This document shows positions 34,048-42,842 of a DNA stretch of 64,000 nucleotides, piece by piece. The notes below the pieces were generated by a model, which did no database searches, had not been told where the DNA came from, and saw nothing but the letters and a program-made list of their open reading frames with translations. A program made the translations under genes and the position numbers. Numbering within the stretch: position 1 is the stretch's first letter; every line of letters starts with the position of its first letter. Source of the stretch: Saprospiraceae bacterium (GTDB taxonomy: Bacteria; Bacteroidota; Bacteroidia; Chitinophagales; Saprospiraceae); assembly GCA_020437105.1 (NCBI GenBank), contig JAGQWR010000014.1, positions 1 to 64,000 on the forward strand, written 5' to 3'.

Positions 34048-34217
34048 ACGTTGGAGCGTAAGGCCTCTATTTTTTGTAGAATCTCCTCCGATTTACTCAT
34101 CAGTCGTGCATACTCCTTAATATCGCCCGAGCGTTGAGTATCTCTGGCTTTAACCAGGATTTCTTCGTATTCCTTTTCCAACAACTTGATTGGATCCTTT
34201 TTGAAAAATTTAAACAT
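34044..34217 (-). CDS. Small Lacal_2735-type protein (57 residues)
   Basis: A 57-residue gene easily missed by length cut-offs. The protein starts MFKFFKKDPIKLLEKEYEEI and continues with a charged helical hairpin ending in EEILQKIEALRSN. This matches the small Bacteroidota Lacal_2735/DUF6435-type family: an N-terminal FxxFKK-P-K-LxKxYExL segment and a second helix with KxxExIxxQIExL. The frame is intact, starts with ATG, and overlaps the convergent PsbP-like gene by four bases, sharing CTAG. Function unknown. Confidence 0.85.
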   Translation of the reverse strand: MFKFFKKDPIKLLEKEYEEILVKARDTQRSGDIKEYARLMSKSEEILQKIEALRSNV

Positions 34218-34233
34218 CGTATTTTTTTTGACC

Positions 34234-34396
34234 TATACCCGAAGCGAAATGATTTGAGTCGTTTTCACTTGCCACTGCGGCTGTCCATTTTGTTGCAAAG
34301 CCTCGCCGACGCTAAGGCGTCGCCTACGTTTTGCGCCTCATTGACAACCACATTGGCTTCGCGCTAACTTTCCCAAACCACTTCGTTTCGGGTATA
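34234..34396. mobile_element. 163-bp MITE-like palindromic element (second family)
   Basis: Terminal inverted repeats of ~23 bp differ at three positions: TATACCCGAAGCGAAATG at the left and the complement of CACTTCGTTTCGGGTATA at the right. The interior is an imperfect long palindrome with a perfect core hairpin CGACGC-TAAG-GCGTCG. The outermost TA on each side would suit a TA target duplication, as with IS630/Tc1-type elements (inference). It contains no gene. It differs from the element at 19409. Confidence 0.7.
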
Positions 34397-34438
34397 ACAA
34401 TCCGGAAGACAATAGGTTTTTAAACAAATTATAAAATT

Positions 34439-34948
34439 ATGATTAGCCGATTCCAAGCCATACTGTTTATACTAGCTATATCCGCAACAGGCTTCTCCCA
34501 GAGTAGCAACTTTCGGGAAGATTTGCTGCTAAAATGGGATAATACGCGTGCCTATTCAATAGAGATCGCCCAAGCCATGCCTTCCGGCGAATATGATTAT
34601 AAACCGACAGAGGATGTTCGTAGCTTTCAGGAGCAGGTCATTCATATGGCAGACAATGTGACCTGGCTTTGTAGTGCGTTCCTGGGAGGCACTCCTTTTG
34701 AACGGGAATCGCCCGTGGGCAAGGAGGCTTGTCTGGATTACCTCAAAAGAGCATTAGACTATGCCTACACAACGCTGGAGACACTGGATTTAAGTACCCT
34801 GGACGATGAAGTTGATTTTTTTGCAGGTCCTATGCGACGGCAACGCATTCTGTTTTTGTTGAATGACCACCTGACACATCACAGAGGGCAACTGATAATG
34901 TATCTCAGATTAAAGGGCATCACACCGGCAAAATATCGGGGTTGGTAA
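34439..34948 (+). CDS. Exported DinB-family protein
   Basis: A 169-residue DinB/YfiT-like four-helix protein with an N-terminal signal peptide (ISRFQAILFILAISATGFS). The His triad expected for metal binding can be matched to HMAD after QEQVI and to NDHLTHHRGQLIMYLRLKG near the C-terminus. The DinB superfamily includes thiol transferases; the role of exported versions is unknown. It lies right after a MITE-like element. The gene is monocistronic. Confidence 0.85.
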   Translation: MISRFQAILFILAISATGFSQSSNFREDLLLKWDNTRAYSIEIAQAMPSGEYDYKPTEDVRSFQEQVIHMADNVTWLCSAFLGGTPFERESPVGKEACLDYLKRALDYAYTTLETLDLSTLDDEVDFFAGPMRRQRILFLLNDHLTHHRGQLIMYLRLKGITPAKYRGW

Positions 34949-35251
34949 ATCGGTTTTGGGCAAATTGGGGCAAAAACCAGCTTCAAACTGTTAAAATCAG
35001 GGTACTTCAGCCTCCTGATGCCTAAATCAGGCTTTCTTAAAGGGAGTCATATAATTCAAGGCCTCCGGGCCAAAAGCCCCAACTCCAAGGGAATCAATAA
35101 GTTATAATTCTCTTAAGTTAATGCTTTTTTTGAATAAATTTTAAGCATCAATCAATAATATGAATTATCTTTGTACCGGTTGATCAGGCTTGTCAGCGAA
35201 GTTAAGTGAATAATCAACCTTAAGTGATTTTTTTATTTTAGTCTTTTTATA
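34949..35251 (+). other. Spacer and leader before the first RRM gene
   Basis: A 303-base region. A weak hairpin CCTGAT-GCCTAA-ATCAGG (35014-35031) before CTTTCTT may terminate the DinB gene. ATGCTT/AAGCAT form a second inverted pair around 35121-35148. A -7 box (35166-35173) starts an ~75-base leader. Confidence 0.5.
35166..35173 (+). promoter_or_regulatory. -7 box (TATCTTTG) of RRM gene 1
   Basis: TATCTTTG matches the consensus and would give a 5' leader of about 75 bases. No -33 box is evident. The leader ends TTTATTTTAGTCTTTTTATA, nearly the same as the leader end of RRM gene 2. Confidence 0.55.
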
Positions 35252-35608
35252 ATGAATATTTTCGTAGCAAAATTGAATTTCAAAACTGAAGATGCTGATC
35301 TTCAGCAGTTATTCGAACAGTATGGTAGTGTTGACTCTGCCAAAGTAATTATGGATCGGGATACTGGCCGGTCTAAAGGTTTTGGCTTTGTTGAAATGCC
35401 AAATGATGATGAAGCGTATGCTGCAATCGAAGCTCTGAATGAAACAGATTTCGACGAGCGTACAATCGTAGTGAAAAAAGCACGTCCACGCGAAGAGCGC
35501 GGCGGCGGCGGTGGCGGTTACAACCGTGGCGGTGGAGGCGGAGGCTTCAACCGTGGCGGCGGTGGCGGCTACGGTGGTGGCGGCGGTCGTGACCGTGGCG
35601 GCTGGTAA
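35252..35608 (+). CDS. RRM RNA-binding protein with Gly-rich tail (1)
   Basis: A 118-residue protein. Residues 1-80 form one RNA recognition motif with RNP2 IFVAKL at the N-terminus and RNP1 KGFGFVEM (42-49). Residues ~83-118 are a disordered Gly/Arg-rich tail with repeated YNRGGGG and FNRGGGG words. Such proteins resemble cyanobacterial and plant cold-induced RRM proteins and probably act as RNA chaperones. It has its own promoter and terminator. A near-identical paralog lies 172 bases downstream. Confidence 0.95.
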   Translation: MNIFVAKLNFKTEDADLQQLFEQYGSVDSAKVIMDRDTGRSKGFGFVEMPNDDEAYAAIEALNETDFDERTIVVKKARPREERGGGGGGYNRGGGGGGFNRGGGGGYGGGGGRDRGGW

Positions 35609-35614
35609 AATATC

Positions 35615-35648
35615 AAGGCGAAGTCATCCGACTTCGCCTTTTCTTTTT
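35615..35648 (+). terminator. Terminator of RRM gene 1
   Basis: AAGGCGAAGTC-ATCC-GACTTCGCCTT, an 11-bp perfect stem followed by TTCTTTTT. Confidence 0.92.
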
Positions 35649-35699
35649 CCCTAATTTTGGCCAAAAAATTATTTATCGCTGATTACCAATAATTAGGAC

Positions 35700-35707
35700 T
35701 ACCTTTG
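35700..35707 (+). promoter_or_regulatory. -7 box (TACCTTTG) of RRM gene 2
   Basis: TACCTTTG matches TAnnTTTG; it gives a leader of about 70 bases before the start at 35781. The separate promoter shows that the paralogs are independent transcription units. Confidence 0.55.
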
Positions 35708-35780
35708 CATCAGTTGTTCAGACCTTTTATTCTTGAAAAGGCTTAGCAACTATTGTATTTTTTTTATTTAGCTTTTTATA

Positions 35781-36098
35781 ATGAATATTTTCGTAGCAAA
35801 ATTGAATTTCAAAACTGAAGATGCTGATCTTCAGGAATTATTTGAAAGATTTGGTAGTGTTGACTCTGCTAAAGTTGTAATGGACCGGGACACCGGCCGA
35901 TCTAAAGGTTTTGGCTTTGTTGAAATGCCAAATGACGATGAAGCGAATGAGGCTATCAATGCTCTGAATGAAACAGACTTTGATGACCGCACAATCGTGG
36001 TGAAAAAAGCACGTCCACGCGAAGAGCGCGGCGGTGGCGGCGGCGGCGGTTACAACCGTGGCGGCGGCGGCGGCGGACGCGATCGCGGCGGCTGGTAA
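35781..36098 (+). CDS. RRM RNA-binding protein with Gly-rich tail (2)
   Basis: A 105-residue paralog of the preceding gene with the same RNP2 (IFVAKL) and RNP1 (KGFGFVEM) motifs and a shorter Gly/Arg tail. Differences cluster in helix 1 (QQLFEQY to QELFERF) and helix 2 (AYAAIEAL to ANEAINAL). The DNA stays similar through the coding region and the last ~25 leader bases, which shows a recent tandem duplication that included the translation-initiation region but not the promoter. Confidence 0.95.
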   Translation: MNIFVAKLNFKTEDADLQELFERFGSVDSAKVVMDRDTGRSKGFGFVEMPNDDEANEAINALNETDFDDRTIVVKKARPREERGGGGGGGYNRGGGGGGRDRGGW

Positions 36099-36101
36099 AA
36101 T

Positions 36102-36135
36102 AATAAAGGCGGAGTCATTGACTCCGCCTTTTCTT
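36102..36135 (+). terminator. Terminator of RRM gene 2
   Basis: AAAGGCGGAGTC-ATT-GACTCCGCCTTT, a 12-bp stem followed by TCTTTTT. Confidence 0.92.
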
Positions 36136-36203
36136 TTTGTTTTAAATAGTAAGCTCCCCTAAAAGTCCCTATTTTTAAGGTCTATAACCCATCCTACTGT
36201 TAT

Positions 36204-38411
36204 ATGACCAGAATGCGGCACCTGATTATTCTCCTCCTTATTTTAAGGAGCCAATCACTCATGCAGGCCCAATCCGACCAGGATGGTGTGAGTTTTGAAT
36301 TTACGCTACAGTCCTGCACAGAAACAATACAGATCGACGGCTTGCTTGAGGAAGCCGTATGGCAAAAACCTCCTCAAGTCAATAACTTCTGGACAAACTT
36401 CCCGACAGACAAGAAACAGGCAACCAATCAAACCAAAGTATGGATCACACATGATGACCAACAGCTCTATGTTGCCGCCATCTGTTATGATGATCCAGAC
36501 TATATTGTGTCAACCCTCAAACGGGATCTGTCCTTTGATGGCAGCGATGTATTTGCCATATTTATTGACCCGCTAAATCAAAAAACCAATGGATTTGGTT
36601 TTGGGGTAACCGTTATGGGAAGCCAGTCTGATGCGTTGTTTAGTAATGATGATGCGGATGATAACTGGGATGCAAAATGGTACTCGGCAGTCAGTAAAAC
36701 AAGCGAGGGCTGGGTAGTCGAAATAGCTATTCCCTTTAAATCGCTCCGCTATGAAGAAGGCCAGTTAAATTGGGGCGTTAACTTCTTTCGGGGAGACCCT
36801 GGCACCAATGAAAACAGTTTATGGGCCAAAGTACCCCAGCAATTCCCCTTTTTTGACCTGGGTTATTATGGCAATATGCAGTGGGAGAAGAGTCCGCCCA
36901 AACCTGGCGCCAACATGGCACTTATTCCTTATGTTACAGCCGGTGTGAACGAAGATTATGGTTCGGGAAGCGATATCAATTACCCGCTAAATGCCGGACT
37001 TGATTTTAAGCTCGGACTTGGATCCTCTTTGAATCTGGATGTTACCGTAAACCCGGATTTTTCCCAAGTGGAAGTTGACCAGCAGGTAACAAACCTCTCC
37101 CGCTTTAGTATCTTTTTCCCGGAACGCCGTTTCTTCTTCCTGGAAAATGCGGATATTTTTGCGGCATACGGTATTCCTCCTGTTCGACCATTTTTCTCCA
37201 GGAAAATCGGACTGGACGAAAACGGTAAGCCGATTCCTATCTGGTTAGGCCTGCGCTTAACAGGCAATTTGGATCCTAAAACCCGAATTGGATTAATGAG
37301 CATTCAAACCGGCGACAATCAGCAAGACGATGCCAGTCAAAATTATAGTGTCTTGTCTGTGCAGCGCCAGCTTTTTCAGCGATCTGTTGTAAAAGGTTAC
37401 TTCCATAACCGACAAGGGTTTCATGGGGGTGCATTCGAACAACAAGACTTTGGAAGGAATACCGGTTTAGAGTTTCTGTTTAGTGATGCGGCTGGAAGTA
37501 AAGGGGCCTGGGGCTCTGCAAACTATGGATTTACACCTGAAGATTATTCAAAAAACCATTTCTATAATTGGGGGGCTTTTTTTGCCAATGAAAACTGGAA
37601 TGGCTTTGCAGATTTTGCCATTGTAGGCGAAAACTACCTCACAGATTTTGGATTTGTTGAACGGTTGGATAACTACGACTCTGTCAGGGATACCGTAATC
37701 AGGCTGGGTTATAGTCAGGTCTATGCGGAATTAAACTACAACCTCTACCCTGCTCTTGGCGACCGAATTAACTTTCACAACTTTCATCTGGAAACCTTCC
37801 TCGCACTAAACGACGATCTTTCGTTCAACGAGCGAAGTACCCGTTTTGCGTATAGCCTCAATTTTCAGAATACATCTTCCCTGCAATTGGTCCTGCGGAA
37901 TTTTGAAGTAGCGCTCCCCTTCCCGATCAGTTTTACCGATGCTACACCTCTTCCTGCCGATAAATACCTGTACAATAATTTTAGTTTGGGTTACTTCGGG
38001 GATCAACGAAAGGTTTTTTCGTATAATGCAGAGTTAGAATACGGCGGCTTCTTTAATGGATGGGCAGCAAGATATAGCCTCGGATTCTTACTTCGCACAC
38101 AACCCTGGGGGAATTTCGGATTGGATTTTAACCTGAACCAGGTAGAATTTCCGGCCAACTATGGCTCAGCAAAACTATTCCTGGTTGGGCCCAGAATTGA
38201 GATTAATTTTTCCAATAATATCTTCTGGACCACCTTTTTACAGTACAATACCCAGGCGAATAACCTGAATATTAATAGTCGCTTCCAGTGGAGATATGCC
38301 CCAATGTCTGACATATATCTGGTTTACACCGAAAATTATACTGTGGAAGGTATTTTCGGACCCAAAAACAGGGCCTTAGTATTAAAGGTCAATTACTGGT
38401 TGAATTTATAG
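36204..38411 (+). CDS. CBM9-like / DUF5916 outer-membrane protein
   Basis: A 735-residue exported protein. After the signal peptide, residues ~30-230 form a family-9 carbohydrate-binding-like module (IDGLLEEAVWQKPPQVNNFW and TKVWITHDDQQLYVAAICYDD). The remainder is DUF5916, a large beta-barrel-like C-terminal domain (NPDFSQVEVDQQVTNLSRFSI ... FFPERRFFFLENADIF). It ends in strand-rich sequence with an aromatic C-terminus (VNYWLNL). It probably sits in the outer membrane; the role is unknown. The arylsulfotransferase gene follows nine bases later, implying an operon. Confidence 0.85.
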   Translation: MTRMRHLIILLLILRSQSLMQAQSDQDGVSFEFTLQSCTETIQIDGLLEEAVWQKPPQVNNFWTNFPTDKKQATNQTKVWITHDDQQLYVAAICYDDPDYIVSTLKRDLSFDGSDVFAIFIDPLNQKTNGFGFGVTVMGSQSDALFSNDDADDNWDAKWYSAVSKTSEGWVVEIAIPFKSLRYEEGQLNWGVNFFRGDPGTNENSLWAKVPQQFPFFDLGYYGNMQWEKSPPKPGANMALIPYVTAGVNEDYGSGSDINYPLNAGLDFKLGLGSSLNLDVTVNPDFSQVEVDQQVTNLSRFSIFFPERRFFFLENADIFAAYGIPPVRPFFSRKIGLDENGKPIPIWLGLRLTGNLDPKTRIGLMSIQTGDNQQDDASQNYSVLSVQRQLFQRSVVKGYFHNRQGFHGGAFEQQDFGRNTGLEFLFSDAAGSKGAWGSANYGFTPEDYSKNHFYNWGAFFANENWNGFADFAIVGENYLTDFGFVERLDNYDSVRDTVIRLGYSQVYAELNYNLYPALGDRINFHNFHLETFLALNDDLSFNERSTRFAYSLNFQNTSSLQLVLRNFEVALPFPISFTDATPLPADKYLYNNFSLGYFGDQRKVFSYNAELEYGGFFNGWAARYSLGFLLRTQPWGNFGLDFNLNQVEFPANYGSAKLFLVGPRIEINFSNNIFWTTFLQYNTQANNLNINSRFQWRYAPMSDIYLVYTENYTVEGIFGPKNRALVLKVNYWLNL

Positions 38412-38420
38412 TGCCTTAGT

Positions 38421-40055
38421 ATGTTTCATCCGTTAAAATGCTTTCGAATCCATCATTTCCGTCCATTGATGGCATGGTATGTATTTGCTTTATTATCTGG
38501 ATCTATTGTGCCCGTATCAGCTCAGCAAACCATTGGGTTGTTTATCAACGATTCGTTGGCAACTGAAGGGTATGTACTTTTTGGAAATGCAAAACAAACC
38601 TACCTAATCGATGCATGTGGAGCCATTGTAAACAGCTGGGAAAGTGATTATGACCCTGGCCTGAGTATGTACCTGCTAGAGGATGGAACACTTCTACGTA
38701 CTGCCAAAGAAAGCGGTAGTTTTTCCGGTGGAGGGATCGGTGGAAGGATAGAACGATTTAGCTGGGAAGGCGAGCTGCTCTGGACAGGCTCCTTTGCGAA
38801 TGAGGATTATCATGCCCATCATGATATCGCCCCACTGCCAAACGGCCATATACTCGTTCTTGTTTGGGAAAAGCGCAGTGAAACAGAAGCACAAAACGCC
38901 GGATGGAAATTCGGGGGATCCCTTTATTCAGAACGCATTCTGGAAATAGAAATGCCAGGCGAAAATGAGATGAACATTATTTGGGAATGGAGATTATGGG
39001 ACCATCTGGTTCAGGATCAGGATGCCGGGCTGCCCAATTATGGTAATATCGGAGCAAATCCAATGAAAATTGACATAAACTTTCCCGGTCCGCCTACAGG
39101 CGAACCATTTGCCTTAGCCCATCTTAATGCAGTCAGTTATCATGCTGAACTGGACCAAATTGCCGTGAGCAGCAGAAACTACAATGAGGTCTGGTTGATC
39201 GATCATAATACAACAAGTGCAGAAGCCGCTACATCTCAGGGTGATCTGTTATATCGCTATGGAAATCCGCAAGTCTATCAGAGAGGAAGTGCAGCAGAGC
39301 AGGTACTTTTTCAACAACATGATGTTCGGTGGACAGCCGAAGGGAATCTGATGGTTTTCAATAACAACCGGGAGCCAACAGCATCAAGCATCAGCATGTG
39401 GAATCCGGAACCAAAACCGGATGGAACTTATGAATTGAATCCTGGTCAGGCATTCGGCCCACCTATACCGGAAGAAATATACCAGGCCCCGGGATTTTAT
39501 TCAGAGATCATGTCTGGCGCACACCCAATAGGCTCAAACTATTTTATCTGCGAGGGTAATAGCGGCAGGATGTTTGAAATTGATGCAGACCAACAGATAG
39601 TTTGGGAATATGTAAACCCGGTAAATAAATATAGCGGTCCGATGGCTCAGGGAGCTACGGCGCGCTATAACGAATTATTTCGGGCAACTAAATACCCTGC
39701 CAACTATCCCGCTTTTTCAGGAAAAGATATGAGTGGAGGTCTGCCCGTGGAAATTAATCCAACTGAAATGGATTGTGAGACACTGTATATTCAGAATCAG
39801 GCCTATTACGATGCATCCGACATTCGGATTCTTGGAAATCCGGTTTCCGACATATTGCTTATTGAATCCGATATCCCCGACCAAATCATCCATTTTAGCT
39901 TGTATGATCTTCGGGGTAGAAGCGTACAGGAATATTGGTTGCAGAAAGGGATCAATCAGATCCAATTAGCTCCCGGATTGTCGGGCATGTTTATCATGGA
40001 ATTTACAGACAACAAGTGGCTGTACTTCATAGAAAAGTTGGTGGTACTTCCATAA
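38421..40055 (+). CDS. Arylsulfotransferase (ASST-like) with T9SS type A sorting tail
   Basis: A 544-residue exported protein. It resembles the arylsulfotransferase propeller family: YLIDACGAIVNSWES, then NEDYHAHHDIAPLPNGHILVL, MNIIWEWRLWDHL, LDQIAVSSRNYNEVWLIDH, and SNYFICEGNSGRMFEID. The last ~80 residues are a Por-type C-terminal sorting domain (ILGNPVSDILLIESDI ... LYDLRGRSVQEY ... GMFIMEF), so the enzyme is probably secreted by the type IX system. The family transfers sulfate between aromatic compounds. No sulfatase gene is adjacent. Confidence 0.85.
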   Translation: MFHPLKCFRIHHFRPLMAWYVFALLSGSIVPVSAQQTIGLFINDSLATEGYVLFGNAKQTYLIDACGAIVNSWESDYDPGLSMYLLEDGTLLRTAKESGSFSGGGIGGRIERFSWEGELLWTGSFANEDYHAHHDIAPLPNGHILVLVWEKRSETEAQNAGWKFGGSLYSERILEIEMPGENEMNIIWEWRLWDHLVQDQDAGLPNYGNIGANPMKIDINFPGPPTGEPFALAHLNAVSYHAELDQIAVSSRNYNEVWLIDHNTTSAEAATSQGDLLYRYGNPQVYQRGSAAEQVLFQQHDVRWTAEGNLMVFNNNREPTASSISMWNPEPKPDGTYELNPGQAFGPPIPEEIYQAPGFYSEIMSGAHPIGSNYFICEGNSGRMFEIDADQQIVWEYVNPVNKYSGPMAQGATARYNELFRATKYPANYPAFSGKDMSGGLPVEINPTEMDCETLYIQNQAYYDASDIRILGNPVSDILLIESDIPDQIIHFSLYDLRGRSVQEYWLQKGINQIQLAPGLSGMFIMEFTDNKWLYFIEKLVVLP

Positions 40056-40093
40056 GCCGATTTGCAAATTTGCTTTTGCAGCGGATAAAGAAA

Positions 40094-40127
40094 ATCCCGA
40101 ATTTTGGAGTGATCCAAAATTCGGGAT
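40094..40127. terminator. Bidirectional terminator
   Basis: A 15-bp perfect stem (40094-40108 with 40113-40127) with a four-base loop between two convergent genes. T-rich sequence follows on both strands, and a Watson-Crick stem of this length is very stable. Confidence 0.88.
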
Positions 40128-40151
40128 AATTTATTTCAATCCAGCTTTTGT

Positions 40152-42842
40152 TTAGAACTGGAATCCAATTCTACCAAAGTAGTAAGCACCATCGGAGCCC
40201 ATTTGCACAGAATCATTGAATCCGCCTTGGTCTGTCCAGCCATCAAATTGCGGCGTTGGATAGGTGTTAAGCAGGTTATTTGCACCAATAGTTAGTCGGA
40301 TACTGTTAGTGATTAACAGACTCAAACTCAGGTCCAGTGTCATTGCAGCCTCATAGGTATCGGTAGCAACCAATAGTAATGCATCTGCTTCTGCCTGAGT
40401 AACAGGCGGTGTGTCAACCCATTGGAAATCTTGCAAAATCACTTCGCTAAACTGTGTGAGCGTAGCCAGGAAATTAAATCGCTGACTGGAATACCCCAGA
40501 TTTAAGCCGACCTTATACTTTGGTGCAGCTGCTTCCAGATAAGCCTGGGAGAATGGCCCAAAGAAGGTGAATACATTGTTGTCTCCATTGTGGATTTTCT
40601 CAATTTCCAGTGAATTCAGATTTCCAGCCAGGCCTACATTGATATTACTATTTCCGGTACCCAGGTATGCTTTGTAGGTCAAAACCACATCCAATCCCTG
40701 GGTTTTAGTATCGACCCCATTTGCAAAAAACTGCGCAGCATCTACTCCAATACCCAGTGCGGAAGCATCAAAATTATCGGTGAGAATAATCCGATCTGCA
40801 ACGGAGATGGAATACGCATCAATGGTCGCTGTAAAATTGCCTGCTTTTAAGGTAAAGCCCAGACTTCCATTTATTGCAGTCTCTTCTTTTAGCGGTCCGA
40901 ATCCGTATAATTTATTGATTGGACTGGTGTTTGGAATCAACAAGGTACGTACAGATCTGCCTGCTACGATGTTATTGAAAACCAGGTTGTAATGGATTTG
41001 TGCAAGAGAAGGCGCTCTAAATCCGGAAGAGAAAGAACCACGAACAGTAAAATTATCTCCGATTTTATAGCGACTGGCCAGTTTATAATTAAACGTTTCA
41101 CCAAAGTCACTGTAGGTTTCATAGCGGACAGCGCCGCCGACCAGCCAATTATCCGTAACATTCAATTCTGCATCCAGGTAAACACCTAAATTCGTACGAC
41201 CGCGATCGACAACATTGGCGGGGCTATACCCAGGGAAACCCTGAGAACCACCTGGCAGCGGCTCGCCATCCGGATCCATAGCAGGAACTTGTACGGCTGG
41301 ATTAGTTAGTACAACCCCTAGCGTATCATAAATAGCATAGGAAGATTCCTGGCCGGAGAAAATCGTAAAGTTCTCCGTACGGTACTCCAATCCAAAAGCA
41401 ATATTTAATCCGGACGCTACATCCTCGCAATATTTACTGAGGTCTAACCCGGTAGTATTTTGACTTAAGCTATGTCCGCCAGCATCAAAATCTGTTGGAG
41501 AAGCAGCACCCAGGGAAGCATTGTTGGAGCCTTTTGTGTAGTAATGGAAATAATTACGGCCATACGTGTTGTTGAAGTCTATAACCCAACCATTTTCCAT
41601 CTTATGTCGAATTCCGGCGGAAGCCGATACATCTGTAATATTTGAAGTAATACGTGGGGTAAAGCCATTTGGATATAAACTCGGAACAGTTCGGTAATCA
41701 CCATCGGCAAAACTTCCACGAGAGAAAGCATAAGCATCAGTGTCCCGGAAACTTCTTCCTCCAAAGGCATAAAGTTCTGTGTTTTCACCAAGTGGAACAG
41801 CGGAATTGATCATAAAGCTAAATCCATCGACAGCTGCTGATCCATATCCTTGTCTCCAGGCAAAACCGGGGCGAAGCGTACGTTGTTTTGTAAGGTATTC
41901 GGTAGTAAAATTGACAAATCCACCTTTCTCGCCGATGGCAACACCGTAATTCAAATCGAGTTTTAAGGTGTTCCCATCAAAACTGCGGTCTTCGCCATCA
42001 ATACGCTGTGTTCCTTCAATATTATAAAGTGCATCTCCGTATTCTTCCTCATAACCTGCTCCAACGGCCGTGCTGTAAGCTCCATAGGTCAGTCCACCGG
42101 TAACACCATCGGTTTGGTCATTTAGAACGATGTTTATGACTCCGGCAATCGCATCCGAACCATACTGGGCAGAGGCACCATCCCGAAGTATTTCGATCCG
42201 TTTGATTGCAGAAGCGGGGATGGCATTCAGGTCAGTACCTGTATTTCCCCGTCCGCGTGTACCAAATACATTTACCAGTGATGACTGGTGTCGTCTTTTA
42301 CCATTAATAAGAACCAGCGTCTGATCCGGACCCAGGCCGCGCAAGGAAGCCGGATCAATGTGATCCGCTCCATCCGAACCGGATTGTTTGGTGGCATTAA
42401 AAGAAGGTGCTGAATATTGCAGGATTTGATTCAGTTCCGCTTTCCCCGTAAGGGAAGCAATTTCAGACACATCAATAATGTCGATTGCGACAGGGGAATC
42501 GGTGGCTGATCTGTTATAACTTCTGGATCCAACCACTAATATTTCGCCTAAGGCAACTCCTTCGGCCAAACTGATATTCAATTGGGTGCGGCCTGCTAAC
42601 TCCACTTCCTGAGAAGAATACCCCACATAGCCAAAGACTAATGTGGCATTACCTGAACTGACATTGATGGTATAGGAGCCATCTAATCCCGTAACAGTGC
42701 CCGTGCTCGTTGCCTTTTCGAAAACATTGACACCGATTAGGGGTTCATTGGCCTCATCTGTCACAACACCTTTTACAGTATGCTGAGCGGAAGCAAAGGC
42801 CCATGAACATAACATTACAAATAAGAGTACACTTTTTTTCAT
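40152..42842 (-). CDS. TonB-dependent receptor with carboxypeptidase-like N-domain (1)
   Basis: An 896-residue outer-membrane receptor. A signal peptide ending ASAQ leads into a carboxypeptidase-regulatory-like beta-sandwich (GVVTDEANEPLIGVNVFEKAT). The plug domain follows (LVLINGKRRHQSSLVNV, IKRIEILRDGASAQYGSDAIAGVINIVL) and then a 22-strand barrel ending YYFGRIGFQF. It has no SusD-like partner, so a siderophore, vitamin or other small substrate is more likely than a glycan. It is monocistronic, with a shared bidirectional terminator at its 3' end. Confidence 0.93.
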   Translation of the reverse strand: MKKSVLLFVMLCSWAFASAQHTVKGVVTDEANEPLIGVNVFEKATSTGTVTGLDGSYTINVSSGNATLVFGYVGYSSQEVELAGRTQLNISLAEGVALGEILVVGSRSYNRSATDSPVAIDIIDVSEIASLTGKAELNQILQYSAPSFNATKQSGSDGADHIDPASLRGLGPDQTLVLINGKRRHQSSLVNVFGTRGRGNTGTDLNAIPASAIKRIEILRDGASAQYGSDAIAGVINIVLNDQTDGVTGGLTYGAYSTAVGAGYEEEYGDALYNIEGTQRIDGEDRSFDGNTLKLDLNYGVAIGEKGGFVNFTTEYLTKQRTLRPGFAWRQGYGSAAVDGFSFMINSAVPLGENTELYAFGGRSFRDTDAYAFSRGSFADGDYRTVPSLYPNGFTPRITSNITDVSASAGIRHKMENGWVIDFNNTYGRNYFHYYTKGSNNASLGAASPTDFDAGGHSLSQNTTGLDLSKYCEDVASGLNIAFGLEYRTENFTIFSGQESSYAIYDTLGVVLTNPAVQVPAMDPDGEPLPGGSQGFPGYSPANVVDRGRTNLGVYLDAELNVTDNWLVGGAVRYETYSDFGETFNYKLASRYKIGDNFTVRGSFSSGFRAPSLAQIHYNLVFNNIVAGRSVRTLLIPNTSPINKLYGFGPLKEETAINGSLGFTLKAGNFTATIDAYSISVADRIILTDNFDASALGIGVDAAQFFANGVDTKTQGLDVVLTYKAYLGTGNSNINVGLAGNLNSLEIEKIHNGDNNVFTFFGPFSQAYLEAAAPKYKVGLNLGYSSQRFNFLATLTQFSEVILQDFQWVDTPPVTQAEADALLLVATDTYEAAMTLDLSLSLLITNSIRLTIGANNLLNTYPTPQFDGWTDQGGFNDSVQMGSDGAYYFGRIGFQF

